Positions 21,634 to 28,047 of a stretch of 64,000 nt of DNA are shown in pieces. How positions within the stretch are numbered: the first letter of the stretch is position 1; every line of letters begins with the position of its first letter. Source of the DNA: a virus; the IMG/VR virus record IMGVR_UViG_3300048999_000052, positions 1 through 64,000 of that record; one strand, written 5' to 3'. Below the pieces are notes generated by a model. It was not told where the DNA came from. It did no database searches and worked only from the letters and a program-made list of their open reading frames with translations. The position numbers and the translations under genes are program-made.

Positions 21634-22595
21634 TTGTCCTCCCGGTCCAGATCGACTTGGACTTCGACCGGTGTTCCCTCAGCGAGGAGCTTGTCGTACT
21701 CCTCGACGGTGATGTTGTCATCGGCCAGCCCAGGGCTGGCCTGCTCGAACTTCCAGAACTCCTGGATCTCCAGCTGCTGCTGGGCGCTGAAGTTTGGGAA
21801 CAACTCCCGCAGCCGGTCGTCGGTGAAGATGTTGAACAGATCCTCGGTATCCAGCTGCTGAATCCCGGCGACGGTGAGGACGACCTCGACCTCCTGGAAT
21901 TCCTCGGCGGGTACCTCGATGCCCAGGTCAGCGGGGCTCAGCTGTCGGACTCCGGGGACGACTCCGACCACGTTGCCTGCGCTCTGGGCCATGGCCTTGA
22001 GCTTGGCCTGGCCGGCGGCATCATTTCGCGCGGGAAACGCGGCGGCGTCGAGCTCTTCCTTGCTGATGTCGCGGTGGCGGCCTTGGGTGTCGGGGTCGAG
22101 ATTGGAGCCCTCCAGCTGGGTATGCAGCTTGCAGGAGGAGTTCCACATCTTGATTGCCCAGCCGTTCGGCCCATCCGTCAGTACGCAGGTGCAGCCCTGC
22201 TCCCTGGGGTTGGAGTGCTCGAACACCGAGCCGTTGACTGGTACCGGCATGGTCGACAGGGTCAAGATGTTGCGCGGGTCGGCCATCGCTTGCCAGGCCC
22301 AGTCCTGGCGGTAGTCGCAGTCGTTGACCGGACAGACCCAGCCGTCGCAGATCGCGACCAGCTTCATCTTGGTCTCGTGCTCGTTCGGGCAGGTGAACGG
22401 GTGGAAGTTGCCCCGCTCCTGGAACAGGTTCAGCTGGCTGACAACCTCGTCGGTCCACGGCGCCCAGATCTTCATGCTGTCCAGATCATTCTGCAGATCC
22501 GGATCGTGACCCTCGGCCAGTACTTCCTCGATCTTGCTGTCGATCTGCTGGCTGGCAGCTTCGAGCAGCTCGTCGAAGTCCTTCTTCTCACCCAC
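21630..22595 (-). CDS. Zinc-finger hypothetical protein, 321 aa
   Basis: Helical start, then residues 65-95 carry FTCPNEHETKMKL and WVCPVNDCDYRQDWAWQ, a C..H..C..C zinc-like site; further Cys follow (CTCVLTDG, SSCKLH). The C-terminal half is acidic and Gln-rich with a hydrophobic core (VEVVLTVAGIQQLDTEDLFNIF). ATG 22595 lies eight bases inside the upstream gene. Function unknown. Confidence 0.8.
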   Translation of the reverse strand: MGEKKDFDELLEAASQQIDSKIEEVLAEGHDPDLQNDLDSMKIWAPWTDEVVSQLNLFQERGNFHPFTCPNEHETKMKLVAICDGWVCPVNDCDYRQDWAWQAMADPRNILTLSTMPVPVNGSVFEHSNPREQGCTCVLTDGPNGWAIKMWNSSCKLHTQLEGSNLDPDTQGRHRDISKEELDAAAFPARNDAAGQAKLKAMAQSAGNVVGVVPGVRQLSPADLGIEVPAEEFQEVEVVLTVAGIQQLDTEDLFNIFTDDRLRELFPNFSAQQQLEIQEFWKFEQASPGLADDNITVEEYDKLLAEGTPVEVQVDLDREDK

Positions 22596-22815
22596 GGTGT
22601 ACCTCCTCGCAGTACGGAAGGCCTAGCGCCTTCTCGTGTTGTTTCTCGGTGAAGCCGAGCCAGCCCCTTTCCGGGGCCAAGCGTCCGCAGTAGATGCAGA
22701 CGCCGTGCTCGGCTTCGTTGGCCCAGACGTTGTGGGCGTACTTGCCGTAGCGGGAAAACACTCGTGGCGAATTGGTGCCATCCCGGCTGGTGTCGATCGT
22801 GTCGGGCGTAGTCAT
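22588..22815 (-). CDS. Zinc-binding protein, 75 aa
   Basis: Central GVCIYCGRLAPERGW and a C-terminal KALGLPYCEEVH form a CxxC ... C ... H set. ATG 22815 overlaps the upstream stop (ATGA). Likely a one-zinc mini-protein; target unknown. Confidence 0.75.
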   Translation of the reverse strand: MTTPDTIDTSRDGTNSPRVFSRYGKYAHNVWANEAEHGVCIYCGRLAPERGWLGFTEKQHEKALGLPYCEEVHRG

Positions 22816-22985
22816 AAGGGCTCCAGATCTTCCGGGTCGCAGAGGTCATAGCCCCTTGGCACCTCTACGACTATCTCCCCCGTGGTCAAGACAGCTACTA
22901 CGTGGCCACGGATGTTCTTACTGATGATGCGTACTTTCTGTCCCACCCGTGCCTCACTGCTACCTAACAAGCTAATCCCCTCCAT
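22812..22985 (-). CDS. SH3/KOW-like small protein, 57 aa
   Basis: ATG 22985 gives a compact all-beta protein: GQKVRIISKNIRGHVVAVLT followed by GEIVVEVPRGY and an acidic end. The V-G-x-x-V-R-I-I...G.V..V pattern is typical of KOW/SH3-like barrels. Could bind RNA or protein. The longer upstream frame overlaps the membrane gene and is not used. Confidence 0.7.
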   Translation of the reverse strand: MEGISLLGSSEARVGQKVRIISKNIRGHVVAVLTTGEIVVEVPRGYDLCDPEDLEPL

Positions 22986-23178
22986 ACTTGTCAATCGCGT
23001 CTTTGATGACGCGGAATTCCAGCAGGCAAGCAAGCGCTGCCAGAAATGCGCAGAGCCTTGCCTGCCACCAGTGGTGTTCCAAAGCATTGATCACCAGCAA
23101 GAAGCCGGTCAAGAACACCACCGCCCCCATGAAGAGCGCGGCCAGGAAGTCAATGACCACCCAGCCGAACCACTTCAG
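22972..23178 (-). CDS. Membrane protein, 68 aa, probable CTG start
   Basis: Two hydrophobic segments (VVIDFLAALFMGAVVFLTGF and ARLCAFLAALACLLEF) followed by a charged tail. No ATG/GTG/TTG precedes the first helix after the upstream stop, but CTG 23178 forms a CTGA overlap with that stop and AAGGA lies just before it. A start at GTG inside the first helix is less likely. Confidence 0.65.
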   Translation of the reverse strand: MKWFGWVVIDFLAALFMGAVVFLTGFLLVINALEHHWWQARLCAFLAALACLLEFRVIKDAIDKYGGD

Positions 23179-23597
23179 TCCTTCAATGCTCGGCCGTCGC
23201 GCCGACCTTCCCAGCGCATATAGTCCCAGCACAAGATTGCCACCGCGGCGCTTAGCACGAAGCTGGCGCCGAGTACGACCTTCGCCGCGGTGTCGAGCTC
23301 GTTGATGAAGGTAAGCAGGAACAGGTTGTTGAGTACGGCCCAGAACGCCATTCCCATCAGACCCAGCGCGAACGCTCCCGACGTGAACTGCAGCCTGGAC
23401 CTGATCCGCAGCCTCCACAGCAAGGCGACGAACCCTCTGGGCGACTCTTGGCTGGCGTCGGTATACCGGTTGCAGTACTGACATCTCTTTCCAATCTGGG
23501 ATTTCTCAGCGCTCGGACCGTCCTGGATGACGATCCACATGTCCCCCACCAACCAGCAGGCTGAGCCATCCCGGTGAATGTACTTTCTTCTTCTCAT
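23175..23597 (-). CDS. Membrane protein with Cys pair, 140 aa
   Basis: N-terminal part has CQYCNRY (zinc-type) after a basic start. Two transmembrane helices follow (FALGLMGMAFWAVLNNLFLL; VVLGASFVLSAAVAILCW) and a basic tail. Topology suggests the Cys-rich part is cytoplasmic. Overlaps its neighbours by four bases on both sides. Confidence 0.75.
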   Translation of the reverse strand: MRRRKYIHRDGSACWLVGDMWIVIQDGPSAEKSQIGKRCQYCNRYTDASQESPRGFVALLWRLRIRSRLQFTSGAFALGLMGMAFWAVLNNLFLLTFINELDTAAKVVLGASFVLSAAVAILCWDYMRWEGRRDGRALKD

Positions 23598-23851
23598 CTC
23601 CCCCTACACCTATCTGCTCGTTCGCCGGCTTTGAAGCTGACGACTGATTCGCCGGCGTGATGCCTAGCGCGTTCTTGGCGGTACGCACAAAGCCCCCAGT
23701 CGATGGCCATCTGGATCCGCCAGTTGTGTGGACGGCGAGCGATGGTGGACAACGATCTGGGGGCGTAGCCGAGCTGCTCCGAAGTGCGCTCGATCGATCC
23801 GTAGTGCTGCATCAGGTAGAAGACCTGCAGCGGGTCCAGGGAACTGACCAT
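23594..23851 (-). CDS. Helix-turn-helix-like protein, 85 aa
   Basis: Residues 10-45 (YLMQHYGSIERTSEQLGYAP then RSLSTIARRPHNW) fit a helix-turn-helix with a recognition helix containing R-S-L-S-T-I-A-R. The C-terminus is basic. ATG 23851 overlaps the upstream stop (TGATG). Candidate transcription regulator of the arm (inference). Confidence 0.7.
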   Translation of the reverse strand: MVSSLDPLQVFYLMQHYGSIERTSEQLGYAPRSLSTIARRPHNWRIQMAIDWGLCAYRQERARHHAGESVVSFKAGERADRCRGR

Positions 23852-24021
23852 CAAGCCCCCAGAAGCATCAACAAGATGCCGCCGAACATCAGCAACATGC
23901 CGACGACCGCAGTACGAAGCAGGGCGAAGCCGATGGCCGTGAGGGCCATCCCGAAGCCCAACCCGATGGCGACGGTGCCGATCCAGAAGAAGACCGCGTT
24001 GTGGACGTCAATGGTGGTCAT
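23851..24021 (-). CDS. Two-helix membrane protein, 56 aa
   Basis: ATG 24021 (ATGA overlap). Two hydrophobic helices (FFWIGTVAIGLGFGMALTAI and TAVVGMLLMFGGILLMLLGA) and almost nothing else. Holin-like in size but located far from the lysis genes; function unknown. Confidence 0.7.
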   Translation of the reverse strand: MTTIDVHNAVFFWIGTVAIGLGFGMALTAIGFALLRTAVVGMLLMFGGILLMLLGA

Positions 24022-24425
24022 TTGCTCGGGGGTGCCTGCTCCTTCGGCAGGCACAGCCCTTCACCTCCCGCCGCGTCCGGCCACCAGGTGTGGTCGCTGT
24101 GGCCCCAGGTGTCGGTTTCCTTGCCGCATCCGATGGCCCGTTCCTTCTTGGCGTTGATCTGGGCGACCTCTGGCGAAACCGGCGGGCCAGACTTGGCGCC
24201 GATGATGATCACTCCCACAGCCGAGCCCAGCATCGAGACCGCCAGGATCGGGGTGACGACCCACCGAGTCCAGGTGGCCATCTGGTTGCGACGGCGTTGC
24301 GCGATCAGGGCGATTTCCTTGTCGGCCTTGACCTTGGCCATGTTCTGTTCGTGCCGGTACTTCTCAACTTGAAAGTCCAACGAGCGGAAATGCTCGATCT
24401 CTTTATCAACCGGCTCCTTGGTCAC
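24018..24425 (-). CDS. Single-helix membrane protein, 135 aa
   Basis: Charged N-terminal helix (EIEHFRSLDFQVEKYRHEQN), basic QRRRNQ, one transmembrane helix (WVVTPILAVSMLGSAVGVII), then an outside part with two Cys (IGCGKETDTWGHSD and GEGLCLPKE). N-in/C-out topology predicted, so the Cys may form a disulfide outside. GTG start in GTGA overlap. Confidence 0.75.
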   Translation of the reverse strand: MTKEPVDKEIEHFRSLDFQVEKYRHEQNMAKVKADKEIALIAQRRRNQMATWTRWVVTPILAVSMLGSAVGVIIIGAKSGPPVSPEVAQINAKKERAIGCGKETDTWGHSDHTWWPDAAGGEGLCLPKEQAPPSK

Positions 24426-24520
24426 CGGTCATCTCCTCCTGTCCACCAAACGTGGATGTAGTAACAGCCGAAGTAGCCCAAAACGACCAGAGACAAGAAG
24501 TCCCAGCCGGATGTGTCCAC
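24422..24520 (-). CDS. Membrane micro-protein, 32 aa
   Basis: GTG 24520 behind GGAGG (8-base spacing), TGA in GTGA overlap with the next gene. Sequence starts MDTSGWDFLSLVVLGYFGCY and ends in GGDDR: one short membrane helix rich in Tyr and Trp. Missed by usual length cut-offs. Confidence 0.65.
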   Translation of the reverse strand: MDTSGWDFLSLVVLGYFGCYYIHVWWTGGDDR

Positions 24521-24718
24521 CTAAAAGACCTCCATGAATTGCGACTTCCGGAAGAACGACGATGGGATGGGTTTACGGAACCAGTGGGTAAACACGTGGG
24601 CCATGGCCACATCCCAGCTATCAAAGAACATGATCGAGTCTTCGTCGCCATCCTTGACCGCGATCCAGTACTCGTCGCCGTTGAAGTGGTCGTAGTACTT
24701 CCAGATTTTGACTTTCAC
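24521..24718 (-). CDS. Hypothetical protein, 65 aa
   Basis: Aromatic-rich soluble protein (KIWKYYDHFNGDEYWIAVKD; DSWDVAMAHVFTHWFRKP). Pattern strand-strand-helix. Starts with GTG 24718 overlapping the upstream stop. No family recognised. Confidence 0.7.
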   Translation of the reverse strand: MKVKIWKYYDHFNGDEYWIAVKDGDEDSIMFFDSWDVAMAHVFTHWFRKPIPSSFFRKSQFMEVF

Positions 24719-24891
24719 GTCATGAACAATGTGATTCCGACCAGGACGAAACCCAGGCCGAGCAGCGACCAGATCGAGATCAGTTCTTTATTGTTCACCG
24801 GGTGGTAGAAGCCGCGCCGGAAGGTGATGATCACCGCCGTCACTGCGAGGAGCAATCCGAGCCCCAGCAGGATGTACTTCTCGGTGCTCAA
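24715..24891 (-). CDS. Two-helix membrane protein, 58 aa
   Basis: TTG 24891 in a TTGA overlap is used; the upstream part of the open frame is a shadow of the neighbour. Two transmembrane helices (YILLGLGLLLAVTAVIITF and ELISIWSLLGLGFVLVGITLF) joined by a short charged loop. Confidence 0.7.
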   Translation of the reverse strand: MSTEKYILLGLGLLLAVTAVIITFRRGFYHPVNNKELISIWSLLGLGFVLVGITLFMT

Positions 24892-25178
24892 AGGGACTCC
24901 TTGACGTAGTAACCTGCCTGGATCCGGTGGACGACGTCCTTGGCTTGGAATGGCAGCCGGGTACCGCAGTACAGGCAGTAGTCGTGTTCGGGCTTCATGC
25001 AGCTGTCCTCGGTGGCCTCGTGGGCCACCAACAGGTGACAGACCAGCCACTGCACCCGCTCGTCGGACGGCCAAGTCAGGGCGGCGTACAGCCTGCCGCG
25101 GATCTTGTGGTCGTAGATGAAGTTGTCCAGCTTGTTGCTGGCCCGGTACAGCTTGAGTCGTAACTCGTATCGGTTCAC
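24888..25178 (-). CDS. Zinc-type protein, 96 aa
   Basis: GTG 25178 behind GGAGGA and in GTGA overlap. N-terminal basic helix (NRYELRLKLYRASNKLDNF), then WLVCHLLVAHEATEDSC and DYCLYCGTRLPF, enough ligands for a zinc site. Small binding protein; function unknown. Confidence 0.75.
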   Translation of the reverse strand: MNRYELRLKLYRASNKLDNFIYDHKIRGRLYAALTWPSDERVQWLVCHLLVAHEATEDSCMKPEHDYCLYCGTRLPFQAKDVVHRIQAGYYVKESL

Positions 25179-25312
25179 CGCAGCTTCCTCCACCGGTACT
25201 CCTCTTCCATGCAGATGCAGCAGCACCTGCAGTCGGAGATCCACGGGTTGAACTTGGGGTTGCGGGTGGATTTATTCCACCAGTAGTGGAGTTCGTGTCT
25301 GAGCCACCTCAC
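25175..25312 (-). CDS. Cys-rich micro-protein, 45 aa
   Basis: GTG 25312 and TGA 25175 both form GTGA overlaps with the neighbours. Basic/aromatic start (RWLRHELHYWWNKS), then a dense cysteine cluster (CRCCCICMEEE) and a basic end. Probably coordinates zinc or an iron-sulfur cluster (inference). Shorter than usual ORF cut-offs. Confidence 0.7.
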   Translation of the reverse strand: MRWLRHELHYWWNKSTRNPKFNPWISDCRCCCICMEEEYRWRKLR

Positions 25313-25578
25313 CAGTGCTCCTGGGGGTCACGACCGAGCAGGTCGTTGAGCTGAGCCATGTAGGCCTGATCCAGTCGAACGACGACGCTGAAGTTGGATT
25401 GGTTAGGTCGGAGGTAGTCGAAGTTCTTGTACTTCTTCTCCGGTTCGTTGTCGTTGAGCTGCTCGGCCACAGCCCGTACTCCGGCCAGGTAGCCAGCGAG
25501 GTAGATGTCGCGGCCGGGAACGTCGGTAGCATCCGGCTGGTGCTCCCAAGACTCCTGAGCGTCGTCTAGCAGACTCAT
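25309..25578 (-). CDS. Hypothetical protein, 89 aa
   Basis: ATG 25578 in ATGA overlap with a membrane micro-gene. A conserved-looking GRDIYLAGYLAGVRAVAEQL helix and a C-terminal VVVRLDQAYMAQLNDLLGRD helix. Acidic; no metal ligands. Not recognised. Confidence 0.75.
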   Translation of the reverse strand: MSLLDDAQESWEHQPDATDVPGRDIYLAGYLAGVRAVAEQLNDNEPEKKYKNFDYLRPNQSNFSVVVRLDQAYMAQLNDLLGRDPQEHW

Positions 25579-25682
25579 AGCACTCCAATCAGGACCAGGG
25601 CCTGGTAGGCCGCCGAGGCCAACAGCAGGCCTACCAGCACGAAGCCCAAGGCCAGCAGTAGCAGGCCGAACAGACCACCCAC
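25575..25682 (-). CDS. Membrane micro-protein, 35 aa
   Basis: GTG 25682 overlaps the upstream stop (TAGTG) and TGA overlaps the next start (ATGA). The sequence is one long hydrophobic helix (MGGLFGLLLLALGFVLVGLL ...). Its coupling to both neighbours is the main support. Function unknown. Confidence 0.6.
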   Translation of the reverse strand: MGGLFGLLLLALGFVLVGLLLASAAYQALVLIGVL

Positions 25683-25846
25683 TACTCCACCGACCTCGGC
25701 CTGTGGGACATGTTGCCAAGAACCTGTCCCTTCGGGTAGCACATCGGCATCCCCGAGTTCTTCTCCACGTACAGCCGCATCTGGGCATCCCAGATCAGCT
25801 CGCTGTCACAAGCCGAGCAGACATCACTGTCAGGCTGAGTTTCCAT
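25682..25846 (-). CDS. Zinc micro-protein, 54 aa
   Basis: ATG 25846, TAG 25682. N-terminal VCSACDSELIWD (CxxC) and a later PMCYPKGQ provide three Cys. Small one-zinc protein. Starts 17 bases inside the upstream gene behind AAGGTGAG. Confidence 0.65.
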   Translation of the reverse strand: METQPDSDVCSACDSELIWDAQMRLYVEKNSGMPMCYPKGQVLGNMSHRPRSVE

Positions 25847-26105
25847 CACTCACCTTCTTTCGGAACTTTTTCACTAGCTTCACTAGCCGGGGTTTGTTCT
25901 GGGTGTAGTAGTCCCCGCACTGCGGACAGGCCGCGAACTTGCAGGGCACACACCAGGTCAGAAAGTTGAAGAGCCTGGCCCGCTCGGGTGGATCGAACCG
26001 GTAGGTCAGGATCTTCGTGTACTTGCCGCAACACCAACAGCCCAGCCCGAGCCGGCGGGCAAACCTACGGTCTGGGCGGTACCACTCAGGGAGTCTCTGG
26101 ATCAT
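25830..26105 (-). CDS. Cys-rich zinc protein, 91 aa
   Basis: GCWCCGKYTK, then WCVPCKFAACPQCGDYY: seven Cys in CxxC spacing, enough for two zinc ions. Basic tail (KLVKKFRKKVSD). Probably binds nucleic acid. Starts at ATG 26105 inside the end of the upstream gene (20-base overlap). Confidence 0.75.
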   Translation of the reverse strand: MIQRLPEWYRPDRRFARRLGLGCWCCGKYTKILTYRFDPPERARLFNFLTWCVPCKFAACPQCGDYYTQNKPRLVKLVKKFRKKVSDGNSA

Positions 26106-26436
26106 CGACTGCTCCCAGAAGCTTGCGGAGCATCGCGTCGGTCTGCTCGATTTGCTTGTTACCTTCTTCCTCGCCCATGACGGCGACGACGGCTTCTCGG
26201 CTGCCGGGCATCACTCGGAGTACCGGAGCCTCTTCCTGCAGGGACGAGTACATCGGACTGCAGTACAGACAGATCTTTTTCGGCGGATCGTCGGTGGAGG
26301 CCAAGAAGGCGACGGCTTCGGCCGAGATCAAGACCATGTGGCCACAGTCACCGGGGACGATCTTGTCTCCGTCTTGTCGGGGTAGGCCAGGGACTACCGG
26401 GGCGACGATCAGGTACGACGGGTCTTCTTCGTTCAC
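26086..26436 (-). CDS. Hypothetical protein, 116 aa
   Basis: Contains GDCGHMVLISAEAVAFLAS and KKICLYCSPMYSS: one CGH and one CxxC, which could make a zinc knuckle between a Pro-rich start and a helical Gln/Glu-rich end. No family known to me. ATG 26436 lies close after the upstream stop at 26444. Confidence 0.75.
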   Translation of the reverse strand: MNEEDPSYLIVAPVVPGLPRQDGDKIVPGDCGHMVLISAEAVAFLASTDDPPKKICLYCSPMYSSLQEEAPVLRVMPGSREAVVAVMGEEEGNKQIEQTDAMLRKLLGAVDDPETP

Positions 26437-26443
26437 TGCTACC

Positions 26444-26746
26444 TCAGACGTAGTACTTGCCCATCATTTCGATGAACAGCAGGATCTGCCAGGCAGGTCC
26501 TTGGACGTGGAAGTGGAAGTCTCTCTTCCCGAAGCTCTTGTCGACCGGGATCTTCAAGAAGACCAGCTTCCAGCCTCGGCCATAGGCCTCCTTGATCAGA
26601 TCGTTCTTCAGACCGTAGTTCCACCAGTACGTGCGTAGGGTCACGACCGTGTACACCTGCTGTGCGGGCTGTAGTACCCCAGTTACCACAAGTTCCTCCA
26701 ACTCCTCTTCGGCAACTTTGTTGCCGGGGAAAGGTAGGACAGTCAC
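26444..26746 (-). CDS. Hypothetical protein, 100 aa
   Basis: Alpha/beta pattern: helix (AEEELEELVVTGVLQPA), strand (YTVVTLRTYWW), helix (LKNDLIKEAYGRGWKLVFLK), strand with KRDFHFHVQGPAWQILLFIE. ATG 26746 overlaps the upstream stop. Soluble, unknown. Confidence 0.75.
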   Translation of the reverse strand: MTVLPFPGNKVAEEELEELVVTGVLQPAQQVYTVVTLRTYWWNYGLKNDLIKEAYGRGWKLVFLKIPVDKSFGKRDFHFHVQGPAWQILLFIEMMGKYYV

Positions 26747-26973
26747 TTCTTGGGCTCCCTTCCCAGCATCTGCATGAAACGCAGATCTTCTGGGCTGAAG
26801 TCTTTTTTGCCAGCCCTGACTTCTTCGGCCAGGGTGTGGATCTTGCTGGTCTCGTCCTGGAGGGACTTAACCAGAGCCCGGTGGATCAAGACCCTGATGG
26901 TGACCAGGATGATGGTCTTGACCAGCAGGTAGATGACCAGGTTCCGGATCGCTTGCTTCTGCTCGGAGTTCAC
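26743..26973 (-). CDS. Membrane protein with coiled tail, 76 aa
   Basis: One N-terminal hydrophobic helix (RNLVIYLLVKTIILVTIRVLI) then a charged helical tail ending in GREPKK. Coupled by four-base overlaps to both neighbours. Function unknown. Confidence 0.75.
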   Translation of the reverse strand: MNSEQKQAIRNLVIYLLVKTIILVTIRVLIHRALVKSLQDETSKIHTLAEEVRAGKKDFSPEDLRFMQMLGREPKK

Positions 26974-27140
26974 AGACTGGCCGCCTTCTTCTCCAGCTTG
27001 ATCCGAGCGTCGATGGCGGCAGCCGCGAGGGTACCGAGGACAGCTACGGTCGGGGTCAGGGCTGCCAGGGCAGACTTCACGCCGATCCGGGTAGCAGTCT
27101 TCTTGAGCTGCTGGGTGTTGGGCTTGCTGAGCTTCTTCAC
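26970..27140 (-). CDS. Small basic/hydrophobic protein, 56 aa
   Basis: GTG 27140 follows GAGGAGAG; upstream frame lies in the leader. Basic N-terminus (KKLSKPNTQQLKKTATRIGV) then an Ala/Val-rich helix (SALAALTPTVAVLGTLAAAA) that could be membrane-inserted. First gene of the long leftward operon. Confidence 0.75.
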   Translation of the reverse strand: MKKLSKPNTQQLKKTATRIGVKSALAALTPTVAVLGTLAAAAIDARIKLEKKAASL

Positions 27141-27167
27141 TGTTCTCTCCTCAGACATCTGGACATG

Positions 27168-27196
27168 CAAAAACCCCGCACCGGTTGGTACGGGGT
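27168..27196 (-). terminator. Leader terminator, TTTTTGCATGTCC type
   Basis: Stem CCCCGCACC/GGTACGGGG (27174-27182 with about 27188-27196) followed leftward by TTTTTGCATGTCC. Lies about 110 bases after the predicted start of transcription and 30 bases before the first gene, so it must be read through or regulated. Confidence 0.7.
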
Positions 27197-27238
27197 TGCT
27201 CTGCTGCTCGCTTCGGCCCTGGGGGGCCTCCACTCGCT

Positions 27239-27303
27239 ATCAGCAGTCCCGGCTCTTCTCTGTGAGGATCTATAGCCTCAGGAAGGCATGCGGAACTGCT
27301 GAT
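27239..27303 (-). ncRNA. Structured leader with 9-base inverted repeat
   Basis: ATCAGCAGT (27239-27247) and ACTGCTGAT (27295-27303) are perfect inverted copies at the very start of the predicted transcript. They would close a 47-base domain ahead of the terminator hairpin at 27174-27196. Possible regulatory leader. Confidence 0.45.
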
Positions 27304-27309
27304 GAGATA

Positions 27310-27338
27310 AATATACCCTAATCTGCCCTGTTTTGCAA
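27310..27338 (-). promoter_or_regulatory. Strong leftward promoter for the left arm
   Basis: Reading leftward: -35 TTGCAA (27333-27338), 17-base spacer, -10 TATATT (27310-27315), the best match to a housekeeping promoter in the window. It lies at the head of the long leftward gene array, in AT-rich DNA, and probably drives its first part. Confidence 0.8.
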
Positions 27339-27634
27339 GCTATCTAGGCTATCTGGACAAGTCGGTCCCTCTAACCGCTATCCAGCGGGAGGGATTGGCC
27401 CTCATTGGTTCGACCTAGGCAGTTTCCGAACACCGTTCTCGGCTTCCGCTGGACCCCTGCCTCGTGTCACGGCCTCCAGACCTCGGTGCTATTCCCACTC
27501 CAGGGTTCTCAACAGGTCCCTGGTCAGCTGTCACACCGACATCTCTGGCTCCACGAGGTGGTCATCTCCCAGCCCCGGCTGCGCCCTAGGTACACCAATC
27601 AGCTACTCGGAGGAGGATGAGACTCTCCGGTAGC
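27339..27634. other. Gene-free stretch carrying the second copy of a leader element
   Basis: No coding frame is convincing on either strand (a 71-codon rightward frame has no ribosome site and odd composition). On the leftward strand bases 27371-27430 repeat the TCGG...CTGCCTAGG...GAACC...ATAGCGG(G/T)TAG arrangement of 8533-8588, with a small CCGCTGGATAGCGG hairpin. Further GC-rich stems occur at 27.5-27.6 kb. May encode a small RNA. Confidence 0.45.
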
Positions 27635-27880
27635 TCAGACCTCCTCGCAGTCGCAGGGAAGTACGAGCCAGCACTTAGGACAAGTCTGGATCGACCTTGG
27701 AGTGGACTTGTGCCGAGCGTGATGGATCTGACCGTTAGCGCCGAACCGCGCTGTCTGGCCGATCTCGATCAGTTCGTTGCACTTCGAACACACACCCTGG
27801 TGCAGAGCCTTGAAGCTGGACCGCGGCTTCTTCCGGGGCTCCTGCATGTACAGGACGGGTGATTCCTGAATGATCTTCAT
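27635..27880 (-). CDS. Zinc-ribbon protein, 81 aa
   Basis: ATG 27880 with GGAGG upstream. Basic N-terminal third, then GVCSKCNELIEIGQ and TCPKCWLVLPCDC, a two-knuckle zinc ribbon similar to those of small transcription-factor-like phage proteins. It is the gene nearest the divergence point, with a palindrome (27914-27928) in its upstream region, so it may be regulatory. Confidence 0.8.
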   Translation of the reverse strand: MKIIQESPVLYMQEPRKKPRSSFKALHQGVCSKCNELIEIGQTARFGANGQIHHARHKSTPRSIQTCPKCWLVLPCDCEEV

Positions 27881-27913
27881 CTTGACCTCCACTGGACAGA
27901 TCCGCGTCGCTGG

Positions 27914-27928
27914 GTGGTACGGTACCAC
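27914..27928. promoter_or_regulatory. Perfect palindrome between divergent genes
   Basis: GTGGTAC-G-GTACCAC: seven-base arms around one base, located 34 bases upstream of the leftward gene at 27880 and 120 bases upstream of the rightward gene at 28048. A candidate operator at the switch between the two arms. Confidence 0.4.
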
Positions 27929-28002
27929 TACCTCCTGGACGCGTCGCTGCAACTGGGAATCAGCCCCCCGGGAACTTGGGCGTTGTGGTCACACTCGACG
28001 AA

Positions 28003-28024
28003 CCCCCCGGGGGGCTTCTTTCTG
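28003..28024 (+). terminator. Rightward terminator-like GC palindrome
   Basis: CCCCCCGGGGGG preceded by GAA and followed by CTTCTTTCTG on the plus strand. Lies just ahead of the first rightward gene, so it may reduce read-through or act as a leader attenuator. Confidence 0.4.
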
Positions 28025-28047
28025 TCCTGGGCCAGGGTTACGCTCAG

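Noticed and set aside
27405-27620. 71-codon plus-strand frame in the gene-free stretch
   Set aside because: No ribosome site, odd composition, and it lies over the conserved leader element.
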